The notes beneath the pieces are model-generated. The model was not told the DNA's origin, did no database searches, and saw only the letters and a program-made list of their open reading frames with translations. Made by a program: the position numbers and the translations under genes. Shown piece after piece: positions 15,572 through 22,019 of a stretch of 23,745 bases of DNA. How positions within the stretch are numbered: the stretch's first letter is position 1; each line of letters starts with the position of its first letter. The stretch lies in the IMG/VR virus record IMGVR_UViG_3300028114_000109, positions 1 through 23,745 of that record; one strand, 5' to 3'. The stretch comes from a virus.

Positions 15572-15781
15572 TTAGGAATAAAAGATTGTCATTCATACCA
15601 CCAGTTTATTCATTAAGGACACTTTTAGCCACATCTTTGATATATCAATATACTTCACAGCTTCTATGTACATTGATCCTATTCAATCTCAGTGCTGAAA
15701 TGCCATACCAATAAAGTAAAGATGAGATATTAGACATGCTAGTATAAAAAAGAAAAAACACATTTGAGTAATTCTAGACAT
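15572..15781 (-). CDS. 69-residue single-pass membrane protein
   Basis: MSRITQMCFFFFILACLISH then LYFIGMAFQHGDGIGSMYIE. Residues 7-26 form one membrane segment. The rest (AVKYIDISKMWLKVSLMNKL) is amphipathic. Three of the glycines after the membrane segment are UGA. The start is chosen because it follows the preceding stop by 1 nt, as elsewhere here; a longer reading from 15937 is open but conflicts with the promoter (see rejected items). Function unknown. Confidence 0.6.
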
Positions 15782-15782
15782 A

Positions 15783-15896
15783 TTATTTTGATAAAAGAGC
15801 TTGAGAGAGAAGTAATATACTACGAATAGAACCACCATATATACGAGTTTTGTGTTGTATGACATTCTTAGAGAAGAGGTGATTGTAGTGAGACAT
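15783..15896 (-). CDS. 37-residue mini-protein, first gene of a transcript
   Basis: MSHYNHLFSKNVIQHKTRIY then GGSIRSILLLSQALLSK. Its ATG is placed exactly like that of the 6855 gene: TATACT, 30-nt leader, TTTAC-N9-ATG. That placement, not the protein itself, is the evidence. The peptide is basic with a hydrophobic C-terminal helix. The overlapping frame of the membrane ORF is an alternative for this stretch. Confidence 0.5.
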   Translation of the reverse strand: MSHYNHLFSKNVIQHKTRIYGGSIRSILLLSQALLSK

Positions 15897-15926
15897 AAAA
15901 AGAAAGTAAAGAAATAAGATAAGAGA

Positions 15927-15954
15927 AGTATATTCATATATTCTATTCTGTCAA
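15927..15954 (-). promoter_or_regulatory. Promoter, TTGACA-16-TATACT
   Basis: -35 at 15949-15954, -10 at 15927-15932, then exactly 30 nt to the ATG at 15896. Leader sequence resembles that of the 6855 gene. Confidence 0.7.
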
Positions 15955-15984
15955 CAGATATTTATGTTTACATTTAGTATTATG

Positions 15985-16010
15985 TATTCTACTCATACTC
16001 GGTAGAGATT
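15985..16010. promoter_or_regulatory. 26-bp upstream element, copy 2
   Basis: 25 of 26 bases match the copy at 13698-13723. It lies 30 bp upstream of the TTGACA box of the 15927-15954 promoter. Matching distance points to an activator or repressor site. Confidence 0.6.
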
Positions 16011-16020
16011 GGAGGAGAGG

Positions 16021-16287
16021 TTAGAGGTGCTTTAGTAAATTATCTTTTATCCACTTGAGTCAATCTGGTTTCCAATAGTTCTCCATAATTCAATATTCGT
16101 TCTTCTTTCTAAAATTCAGTTTGTCACTCATAGGGTAAAAGTCTATTGCTCAGTATTCCCTAGTTATGATTTTATAGAAACGATTCGGAAATTCTTCTAC
16201 ATCGAAAAAGTCGCAGAGTTCGTGGTATTCGTTTTTAGAAAAGTCATCGTATATTTTCAATCTCCTTTGTTTGTTTCATTTAGCCAT
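16021..16287 (-). CDS. 88-residue unknown protein
   Basis: MAKGNKQRRLKIYDDFSKNE, YHELCDFFDVEEFPNRFYKI, ITREYGAIDFYPMSDKLNFR, KKNEYGIMENYWKPDGLKWI, KDNLLKHL. Aromatic-rich, alpha/beta. UGA encodes Gly at four of five sites. Immediately after the 115-residue gene (2-nt gap). No family recognised. Confidence 0.7.
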
Positions 16288-16289
16288 AA

Positions 16290-16637
16290 TTATTTAGAGT
16301 TAAAAAATGCTACTACAGAACGGAGATTATCGAGGGATGTTATTTTGAGTCATGCTCTGATTTGTTTCTTGATAAAATCCTGCACATCTTTTGGAAGTGT
16401 TTTTAATTGTTGCAAAACTCACTCCCCAAATTCAATAGGTCAGAAACTATCTATCTTTGACCAGAAATAGTGGTTCTTCCCTACTTTTAGAAACTTCCCA
16501 TCGTTATTGAGTCAGTCTATGAGTGTGTTGTACTCTTGCTGGTCTATCACTATTCTCTCCTTTCATTTCTCTTGGTCTATATTTACATCGACATAGTACC
16601 ATGCCCCACTATCCAACAACTCTTGGTTTTTTCACAT
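16290..16637 (-). CDS. 115-residue unknown protein overlapping the initiator gene
   Basis: Starts M-G-K-N-Q-E-L-L where codon 2 is UGA. A host using UGA as stop would abort it at once, a good marker of recoding. Contains AWYYVDVNIDQEKGKERIVI, DQQEYNTLIDGLNNDGKFLK, VGKNHYFWSKIDSFGPIEFG, LPKDVQDFIKKQIRAGLKIT. It starts 29 nt inside the replication initiator gene in another frame, so translation is likely coupled. Probably a replication-associated accessory factor by position only. Confidence 0.68.
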
Positions 16638-17322
16638 ATTGTGATTGGTTAGAAGTAAATTGTTTTGTATTCATTAGCCATGTAGTAAGTCTCCGTTTCA
16701 CTTCAAATGTTTTTTCAGTTTGCCAGCGTACCTTTTTTCAGTCTGGGGTCTTCTCACACCAATAGTTATAAAACTTGAAAAGCTCGGCACGCAAAACTTC
16801 TCTGTGTTCTGGGTCTGAGTTGATAGAAATGATTACCTCTTCTATATTATTTTCCAGAGATTCAAAAAACTCCCTTGTCTCATCTCTTGGAGAGGTTTCG
16901 ATAGAAACACCTATCTCTGTATCAGATTCTTTACTTCTTTCCTTATTCCCTTTTCCTCCTGTGGCGATTGGTTGGCGATTGGTTGGCGATTGGTTGGGTA
17001 CTTTGTTGGCGATTTGGTCTTGGTACTTATCCCAGTTATTGAGTAATACAACGCTAAAACTCTTGGTTGTTTTGATGGCGATTTCGTTGGTGGACACTAA
17101 CTTCTCTAGAGATGTCCTTATCTGGCTTTCGGTCAATCAAAGCTCCTCAGATAGCTTTTTCCTACCTGTTATGAGACTTCATTTTTGTACTGGTGTTCAC
17201 CTCCAATTTCAATCCTTTATATTTGCCTTGAGTAGCAAATGAATAAATAGGGATTTTGTAGGCGTGTCAGTATACCACTCCCAGTCGAGCAGTTGCCTGT
17301 ATATTTTTATGTATCACTCCAT
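16609..17322 (-). CDS. Replication initiator / replisome organiser
   Basis: 237 residues. MEGYIKIYRQLLDWEWYTDT, KSLFIHLLLKANIKDGNWRG, GSLITGRKKLSEELGLTESQ and IRTSLEKLVSTNEIAIKTTK form the winged-helix N-terminus of the phage replication-protein group that begins GYIK(L/I)YR with W-E-W-Y. A linker follows with NQSPTNRQPIATGGKGNK, then a C-terminal region (TREFFESLENNIEEVIISIN, ELFKFYNYWCEKTPDGKKVR, WQTEKTFEVKRRLTTWL) like the end domain of such initiators. UGA occurs at several family glycines (GYIK, DGNW, LGLT). The linker DNA contains 11-bp tandem repeats that may be the origin. It has its own promoter and a structured leader of about 100 nt. Confidence 0.85.
16963..17018. repeat. Iteron-like repeats inside the initiator gene
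   Basis: Unit GGCGATTGGTT occurs three times head to tail at 16963-16995, and a variant copy (GGCGATTTGGT) is at 17008-17018. Spacing of 11 bp places copies on the same helical face. Located in the linker coding region, as in lambda O, where the origin lies in the initiator gene. Confidence 0.55.
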
Positions 17323-17347
17323 GCTTTTTGCGATTGGAGATTTCAGT

Positions 17348-17380
17348 GCAGTAGGCGGAAATTGTGTTGTCACCTACTAC
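17348..17380 (-). promoter_or_regulatory. Hairpin in the initiator leader
   Basis: Arms 17348-17355 and 17373-17380 pair over 8 bp (one G-U) around a 17-nt loop, 25 nt before the initiator ATG. No U run follows, so it is not a terminator; translational or antisense control is possible. Confidence 0.4.
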
Positions 17381-17430
17381 ACTCAAACCTCTAAATACAA
17401 AAACAATTTCCTTTACGACAACACCAGACC

Positions 17431-17458
17431 ATTATAGGCATTCACTAGAATTAAGCAA
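17431..17458 (-). promoter_or_regulatory. Replication initiator promoter, TTGCTT-16-TATAAT
   Basis: -35 at 17453-17458, -10 at 17431-17436, in the 163-nt gap upstream of the initiator gene. The transcript would carry a leader of about 100 nt. Confidence 0.6.
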
Positions 17459-17485
17459 ATCTTTTTTTTCTCAAGTGTTGAGGGG

Positions 17486-17917
17486 TTATTTCAGGTATTC
17501 TGCAATAGCTTCACTAAAATACTTCTTATTCCCTCTAGCGAGTTCAAAGAATATTTGAGCCATATACTCAGTTGTATTCTCTTTTGCGTGTCTTACCTCC
17601 TCAGAGGTTACTAGAGTTCAATTAAGTAGGTTTTCTGCACAGTCAGCTAGGTCTCCAGTACGACAATGACATAACTCGTGGATAATGGCTTTTGCTTGGC
17701 TTTCTTTGCCCCACTCCCAGAATACAGGGAATATTCTTATTACCACAGTACGATATATAGGGTCGAAAACTATATCGGCAGCAGTACATTGATTGTCTCC
17801 GTGTTCCTCATCTTTTGATGGGAATTTTATAGTCCTTGTATAATTCTGTACTTCGAAGAGCCACATTATGTCTTCAATGAATTTACATATTTTCTCTTCT
17901 TTTGGTTTTAGTTTCAT
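17486..17917 (-). CDS. HExxH metallopeptidase-like protein (SprT/minigluzincin style)
   Basis: 143 residues, MKLKPKEEKICKFIEDIMWL onwards. The zinc-site helix is AKAIIHELCHCRTGDLADCA near residue 78-97, i.e. H-E-L-C-H with the catalytic Glu, preceded by a strand with RTVVIRIFPVFWEWG. The rest is a helical end (EYMAQIFFELARGNKKYFSE). Size suits small phage metallopeptidases. The only AGGAG-like purine tract before a start codon in the window is here, but it also lies between TATAAT and ATG (6 nt). Targets might be host or virion proteins; unknown. One UGA glycine. Confidence 0.75.
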
Positions 17918-17923
17918 ACTCCT

Positions 17924-17950
17924 ATTATATCACTTTGCTGATGGTAGCAA
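17924..17950 (-). promoter_or_regulatory. Promoter, TTGCTA-15-TATAAT, 6 nt before ATG
   Basis: -35 at 17945-17950, -10 at 17924-17929, ATG at 17917. Comes straight after the terminator at 17957-17986, so the metallopeptidase starts a new transcript. Confidence 0.6.
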
Positions 17951-17956
17951 GGGGAT

Positions 17957-17986
17957 AAAAAGATCCCTCTATATTTCAAGAGGGAT
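17957..17986 (-). terminator. Rho-independent terminator
   Basis: Minus-strand stem ATCCCTCT / AGAGGGAT (8 bp, perfect), 8-nt loop, then C and TTTTT. Follows the lysozyme gene stop by 60 nt. Confidence 0.8.
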
Positions 17987-18007
17987 AGAATGATGTAGTC
18001 TTGGCGA

Positions 18008-18041
18008 CGAGAGTATTATATCTATTTTACCCTGAAGTAAA
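18008..18041 (-). promoter_or_regulatory. Promoter-like site with the 15-nt shared motif
   Basis: TTTACT at 18036-18041, 15 nt, TATAAT at 18015-18020, within CGAGAGTATTATATC (plus strand, 18008-18022). The same 15 bases occur at 20816-20830. Downstream only about 50 nt separate it from the terminator, so any RNA would be very short. Confidence 0.4.
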
Positions 18042-18048
18042 TATGATA

Positions 18049-18732
18049 TTACAAGAACTGTGATACACGTTTGATCCAAGATTCTTCTGCCACGTCAGGA
18101 TGTCATACATACGAATATGATAGACAGCGTACAGAGTTATTACAACTCTTATATCCTATTGATATAGTATTTGCTAGAGAGTAGGTTGCTTCATCAATAG
18201 AATCGAATTTATAGAGCCAACAGCCATTCTCGTCAGGTCTTCACTTCGTTTTGGTATACCATTCTACTTTTCCTGTATCATATTTTCTTCCTTTTATTCC
18301 ATAGGGATTATTGTAGTGAGCACATACTTCTTTATTAAAATTTATACCGAGTGTCGATTCTGCGAACATGATACCAATTATTAGCCCTGTAGGTACTCCT
18401 TTTTCTCGTGCTATGCTATCTATACGTCTGAGAATCTCTATGTCCTCACAGAGAGGGCTTTTTGATGTCTTCTGGCATATTTTAGCATGGAGTTTTTGTG
18501 TATCGTAGTCTTTAGGCAGTTCTGCTTCTCTTATGAGCTTTCAAATCTCGTCATCGTTCTGCCAAACGTACTCTTCGTTATTTACAATTGATTTCTGAGT
18601 TATAGAACCGCATGAGGGGGCTTCACAGTTATTGAGTCAATAGGCGAGTTTACCTATAAAAGCTACTGCGAGGATCAGGACACAAAATATAAAGAAGAAT
18701 ATGTGACGAGGTATCGTGGTTTTATTTTCCAT
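18049..18732 (-). CDS. Membrane-anchored lysozyme / lytic transglycosylase-like endolysin
   Basis: 227 residues. MENKTTIPRHIFFFIFCVLI begins a signal-anchor (residues 9-33), followed by a linker with several Cys and then a muramidase-like domain: RRIDSARE, GVPTGLIIGIMFAESTLGIN (the Glu of AEST is the expected catalytic residue), NNPYGIKGRKYDTGKVEWYT, CWLYKFDSIDEATYSLANTI and ESWIKRVSQF. That arrangement is typical of soluble-lytic-transglycosylase or GH73-like cell-wall enzymes. The anchor suggests SAR-type or periplasm-facing action during lysis. Terminator follows. Four Cys pairs may form disulfides outside the membrane. Confidence 0.78.
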
Positions 18733-18736
18733 AAGG

Positions 18737-19180
18737 TTATTTAGAAAGTAAATCAGGATTCTCGTAGATGTTTCAGATGACTTCCAGATAACGAGGAGTA
18801 GTCAGGTATGCATGACAACCTCACCATAAATGAACAGTGTACATTTTCACCATCTTTCACGCCTCAGTTCATCATTTCACGCATATCTCTTTATCGTGAA
18901 TGTGTGGGAAGAACTTGTATTCGTACCACTCAATCGTGGCTGTGATAATGTTTTCCTTATTACTTGAGCAATGAAGTCTCACTATATCCCCCTCATATAT
19001 CTCTTCTCAGTTCTTGTCTAATAAACCAGTAAATTGCATGAGTTCTACATCTTCTAATTTTTGTACATAATTTCTTTTTATACTTTTATGTACTAAAACA
19101 CTTTTTTTATTTACTGAGCTTACTTCTGTCATAACATTGTGGTTTTTTAACCAAGCACGAAATTTTATAGGTCTATTCAT
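18737..19180 (-). CDS. YopX-family phage protein
   Basis: 147 residues. MNRPIKFRAWLKNHNVMTEV at the start and ELMQFTGLLDKNGEEIYEGD followed by IVRL are the classic YopX signature (KFRAW near the N-terminus and QFTGLxDKNGxEIYEGDIV in the middle). The C-terminus (TPRYLEVIGNIYENPDLL) matches the family's V-I-G-N-I-Y-E-N-P-E-L-L ending. The family occurs in many phages, role unknown. UGA encodes the conserved Gly of KNGEE and several in the middle. Confidence 0.9.
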
Positions 19181-19195
19181 ATTATTTATAAGAAA

Positions 19196-19339
19196 TTAAA
19201 TTCTCTCATTTAAGGCAGAGATCCAGTCATCGTCTACCAAAATGTTTTCGTACCCATCGTCAGATAGGTGTGGGGTTATCACTGAGGGTAGGTGTTCTCA
19301 TTGGTGTGTCTTTCGGGACACTTCGTATATTATCAACAT
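19196..19339 (-). CDS. 47-residue unknown protein (frame uncertain)
   Basis: MLIIYEVSRKTHQGEHLPSV, ITPHLSDDGYENILVDDDWI, SALNERI. The acidic C-terminus looks like genuine protein. A second open frame, 19182-19343 (MYVDNIRSVPKDTPMRTPTL and on), overlaps almost completely and has the favoured AACTATG start context and a stop 1 nt before the next gene. Only one is likely to be used; I prefer the first on amino-acid composition. Confidence 0.5.
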
Positions 19340-19353
19340 ACATAGTTTTTAGA

Positions 19354-19548
19354 TTAGAAATATTTTTTATTAGAAAATTGTTTGCTAGAGTCGAGCATCT
19401 TTAAAAAATTAGCAACACGAGCCATATTGAGTACGATAGCTTTTTCATCGTACATTGTCATTGTGGATAGGTTCTTGTCAGCAAACCATCGTAGAGATGA
19501 TTCAGCATTGTTTAGACCTATGCGTAGGTTGTGCGTTGTGTATTGCAT
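19354..19548 (-). CDS. 64-residue helical protein
   Basis: MQYTTHNLRIGLNNAESSLR then WFADKNLSTMTMYDEKAIVL and NMARVANFLKMLDSSKQFSN. Helical, no UGA. Start overlaps the stop of the secreted protein gene as TAATG. Function unknown. Confidence 0.72.
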   Translation of the reverse strand: MQYTTHNLRIGLNNAESSLRWFADKNLSTMTMYDEKAIVLNMARVANFLKMLDSSKQFSNKKYF

Positions 19549-19715
19549 TATTTAGAGAGTTTAAAACATAAAGTCTCTGTCTTTACCTTTCAAGAGGTAG
19601 GGACGAATATATCTACTGCACACTTATGAGTACGAGTAACGTATGTATATGAGTACATCACATCTGCGAACGTAGAGAGTGACATCAGTGACAATAAGAG
19701 GATAACTTTTTTCAT
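19548..19715 (-). CDS. Small secreted protein with signal peptide
   Basis: 55 residues. MKKVILLLSLMSLSTFA is a textbook signal peptide (two Lys, a hydrophobic core, a small-residue cleavage site S-T-F-A before DVMYSY). The mature part is about 38 residues with two cysteines (HKCAVDIFVP and ETLCFKLSK) that can form one disulfide. Glycine of TSGK is UGA. It would be exported to the host surface or medium. It follows a promoter at 19890-19918 and a leader of about 165 nt, which is unusually long here. Role unknown: superinfection exclusion, inhibitor or toxin-like effector are options. Confidence 0.72.
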
Positions 19716-19760
19716 AAAGGGGAGAAAAGAAATAAGAGTACAGAGATTCTGATGTAACTC

Positions 19761-19780
19761 TCACTCGAATGTCCAAGTGA
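19761..19780. repeat. Inverted repeat in secreted-protein leader
   Basis: TCACTCGAATGTCCAAGTGA: arms TCACT and AGTGA with a 10-nt centre. Resembles the palindrome beside the Rha promoter. Confidence 0.4.
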
Positions 19781-19889
19781 GCTATGGCGAATGTTACCCT
19801 ATCAGATTCCCTGTGATACTGTGCTGTCGGTCTTTCGTGAGCTGGCGTTGCCTTTTTGTGAAAGTTGTCGAGGAGCGAAGTACAATCAT

Positions 19890-19918
19890 ACTATAAATCT
19901 CTTTGTTTCAGATTGCAA
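19890..19918 (-). promoter_or_regulatory. Promoter, TTGCAA-17-TATAGT, for the secreted protein gene
   Basis: -35 at 19913-19918, -10 at 19890-19895. The next plausible gene start is 19715, so the leader is about 165 nt. With the promoter, this accounts for the 267-nt stretch 19716-19982, in which I see no gene but do see an inverted repeat at 19761-19780. Confidence 0.5.
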
Positions 19919-19982
19919 ATGTTTTTTATATTTTGTCTATATCGTATTGTTTCCGCATATAAAAGCCAAAAGAATGAGTAAA

Positions 19983-20684
19983 TTATGTTATAATTTTTGT
20001 TTGGTCGGGAAGAAAGTCACAGAATTTCTCTAGATTTGCTTTCGTCATAGCGTATATTTCTTTGTAGTGGAGTCATTCTTTCATACCTTTTTCCAAATTC
20101 ATAACTACTTGGTCTTCTGCTACTGCAAGATAAGTGAGTCATATTCGGCTCAAAATCTCTCGAATAGGTCTATCATGGTTTAAAAGTTCTAATGCTCTAT
20201 ACGTCATTTTAGTAATATTGGCGTAGTAATAGTTTGCCTGTGTACTACCTTGTGCCTTTGCATACTCTACAAACTCTTTTATCTTATCCGTTTCTTCTAA
20301 TCTGTGTACTTTGCCTGCATCTCTTGCTTCTATCCAGCTCGTATTCGTGTGCTGTTGTAAAACTTTTTTCATATTCATAAATGCTTCAACAAACATGTCT
20401 TGTACAATCTCAGCTTTCTCATATCCCTTGAGTTGCATGACGAGTTTTATAAATGCTGGTTCATTGAGGTTGTACTTTTTATAAGTACGACCTTGTTTGT
20501 TTGTAAAATCTGCCTCTATGAATTTTTGAGAAGAAACAATACGCTCGCCAGCGACTTGTTTTCTTTTAATAATTTTTTTAATAGTTCTCAAAAGGTCTGC
20601 ATGTTTTACTTCTAGCTTTTCTGCGATTTTCATAGAATCACAGTAAATATCGTTTCATCCTGTAAATACTAATTCTGTTTCCAT
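19983..20684 (-). CDS. Rha-family phage regulatory protein (antirepressor-like)
   Basis: 233 residues, METELVFTGGNDIYCDSMKI onwards. AEKLEVKHADLLRTIKKIIK, then RTYKKYNLNEPAFIKLVMQL and KGYEKAEIVQDMFVEAFMNM match the Rha (pRha) N-terminal domain, where a phage regulator binds DNA. The C-terminal half is a helical domain (AYAQGSTQANYYYANITKMT in style; RALELLNHDRPIREILSRIG; MTKANLEKFCDFLPDQT). Its own TTGCAT-16-TATACT promoter lies 29 nt upstream, and a palindrome TCACTC-N5-GAGTGA sits just above the -35, a candidate operator. Suggests a lysogeny or developmental switch, although no integrase is seen. Confidence 0.85.
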
Positions 20685-20713
20685 ATAATAGAGTTAAATA
20701 ATAGAACTCAATT

Positions 20714-20741
20714 AGTATATTGTTATATTTATAGAATGCAA
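20714..20741 (-). promoter_or_regulatory. Rha promoter, TTGCAT-16-TATACT
   Basis: -35 at 20736-20741, -10 at 20714-20719, 29 nt before the ATG at 20684. Same architecture as the promoters at 6886 and 15927. Confidence 0.7.
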
Positions 20742-20753
20742 ATTTAAATAGCA

Positions 20754-20770
20754 TCACTCAATTCGAGTGA
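20754..20770. promoter_or_regulatory. Candidate operator palindrome
   Basis: TCACTC-AATTC-GAGTGA, 6-bp arms, 12 bp upstream of the Rha -35 box and 2 bp from the terminator U run. A plausible binding site for Rha or a repressor. Confidence 0.4.
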
Positions 20771-20772
20771 AC

Positions 20773-20799
20773 AAAAAAACTCTCCCAGTTATGAGAGAG
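20773..20799 (-). terminator. Rho-independent terminator
   Basis: Minus-strand stem CTCTCTCA / TGGGAGAG (8 bp with one U-G), loop TAAC, then seven T. Ends the papain-like / CHAP / phosphoesterase transcript and insulates the Rha promoter. Confidence 0.8.
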
Positions 20800-20815
20800 C
20801 TTCCCCTTTTCGTAG

Positions 20816-20849
20816 CGAGAGTATTATATCGAATATATGACTACTGCAA
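20816..20849 (-). promoter_or_regulatory. Promoter-like site with the 15-nt shared motif
   Basis: TTGCAG at 20844-20849, 15 nt, TATAAT at 20823-20828, inside the last codons of the papain-like gene. Shares CGAGAGTATTATATC with 18008-18022 and is likewise followed at short distance by a terminator. Confidence 0.4.
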
Positions 20850-21450
20850 GAGGTCGGATATATTTATTCTTTAAGAGGTCAGGAAGTTCTACATGGATTT
20901 TATTCCATAATCCTTTCTCTATAAGTCCTCACCAAGAGTTCTGTAGATAATCTCTTCCTTTTTCCCTTGTTAAGTAGAGAGTGTGACCGAAAGCATCTCA
21001 AGTAAAGAGTCATACTGCCTTTCACATTGTCACTCATTGCTTCCAGAATCAACTAGGAGCTACGAGAGATACTACTATGGCATATCCAGCATCTAGGAGT
21101 TTTTTTGCTGAAGGAGAGTCAATATTGATTGGCTTACTTCTACATCAGTGTTCCTTTGCAAACTTCTCCGATATGTTCATCATACTTGCTACTCCGTTTG
21201 GGCTTATGTACTTAGATGCCCATTCAGCTATGTATTCATTCGTGAAGATTTTTCCAGTGTTGTACGTTGTGCATCCAGCAGATCCATACGCAGTACAGTA
21301 AGGATTCTTCTTCTGGTCGTAGTTTGCTATCTTTTTAGGTGTGAGTCCTACTTCTGTGGGTGTCTGATAACTTGTGTACGCTGTTTTGAATTTCTCAAAT
21401 AGGGTCTCAGGAGCAAAGGATTCTATCAGTTCCAGCTCAAATTGTTTCAT
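20824..21450 (-). CDS. Papain-like (C1) cysteine peptidase
   Basis: 208 residues from MKQFELELIESFAPETLFEK. Catalytic pattern: QKKNPYCTAYGSAGCTTYN has the Gln-x5-Cys arrangement of the papain oxyanion Gln and nucleophile Cys (about residue 51). GDAFGHTLYLT holds the His, and YLQNSWGG holds the Asn of the N-S-W-G motif. There is no signal peptide. The family includes phage and bacterial peptidases that cut peptides or isopeptides. The gene ends inside the promoter-like 15-nt motif at 20816-20830, and an RNA terminator follows. It is adjacent to the CHAP gene. Confidence 0.8.
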
Positions 21451-21453
21451 GTT

Positions 21454-21885
21454 TTATTTTAGGCGATACCATCACAAGACATCTTTATAGTCTTTTCTAG
21501 TTTCGAGGTTGAAAGCATTATATCCTTTACCGTCTCAGTTTCAAGTCGCTCAGTTTAATTCAAGTACAATAATGTCTATCTTATTGGCTTCGTGGACTAT
21601 AGCAACGTGTCCTGTTATTCAAGGTTTATCGTAAAAGATTATATCGCCACGTTTAGGTAGCATTCATGGTTTCCATTCTATCTTTTCCCAGATTTTAGGG
21701 TCAAAAGTTTTCTTTTTGTTGATCCAGCCAGTATAGGCAGTACCGCCAAAAGAACCTAGTGATATTCAGTAAACGTCTTTGACGTATTGCTTTGCTCCGT
21801 CAACACATTGTACTCCCATCACTCCATCGTAGTCTGGTGCAGTACGGAGATATTTATCTAGGAATTGATTATGAGACAGTGTCAT
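21454..21885 (-). CDS. CHAP-domain cell-wall hydrolase
   Basis: 143 residues. MTLSHNQFLDKYLRTAPDYD, GVMGVQCVDGAKQYVKDVYG: the nucleophile Cys in Q-C-V-D. GDIIFYD, then ITGHVAIVHEANKIDIIVLE with the catalytic His in G-H-V-A-I-V, and a following acidic/Asn residue. This is the standard layout of CHAP amidase/endopeptidase domains that act on peptidoglycan cross-links. UGA is at several glycines (DGVM, GVQ, ITG). No export signal, as usual for holin-dependent endolysins or virion-associated lysins. It ends 4 nt before the papain-like gene. Confidence 0.85.
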
Positions 21886-22012
21886 TTCAAGGTTGGTTAT
21901 CTAGATAAATGATTTCTCAAATCATCTCAGCCCAGTTTGAGTGTACCGGTTCGTCATCTCGTGCTTCTATTTCCTTTTCGATTTCAGGGGCGTATGAAAA
22001 TACTTCTTCCAT
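21869..22012 (-). CDS. 47-residue acidic protein
   Basis: MEEVFSYAPEIEKEIEARDD, EPVHSNWAEMIGEIIYLDNQ, PGNDTVS. Acidic helix then a strand. It overlaps the CHAP start by 17 nt, suggesting coupling. One UGA each in MIGE and PGND. Function unknown. Confidence 0.68.
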
Positions 22013-22019
22013 AGGATAA

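Noticed and set aside
15572-15937. One long 121-codon membrane protein starting at 15937
   Set aside because: Its start lies between the -35 and -10 of a strong promoter; splitting into 15783-15896 and 15572-15781 fits the leader signature and the 1-nt gene spacing. Not fully excluded.
17462-17482. Hairpin CTCAA-GTG-TTGAG next to a run of T on the plus strand
   Set aside because: On the transcribed minus strand the run is A and follows the stem, so it is not a terminator for any gene here.
19794-19889. Minus-strand 31-codon ORF in the gap between Rha and the secreted-protein gene
   Set aside because: Its ATG touches the -10 box of the promoter at 19890-19918, so it would not be on the transcript; composition is unremarkable.
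19791-20033. Plus-strand 80-codon ORF
   Set aside because: It would be the only plus-strand gene, has no promoter, and runs into the 3' end of the Rha gene.
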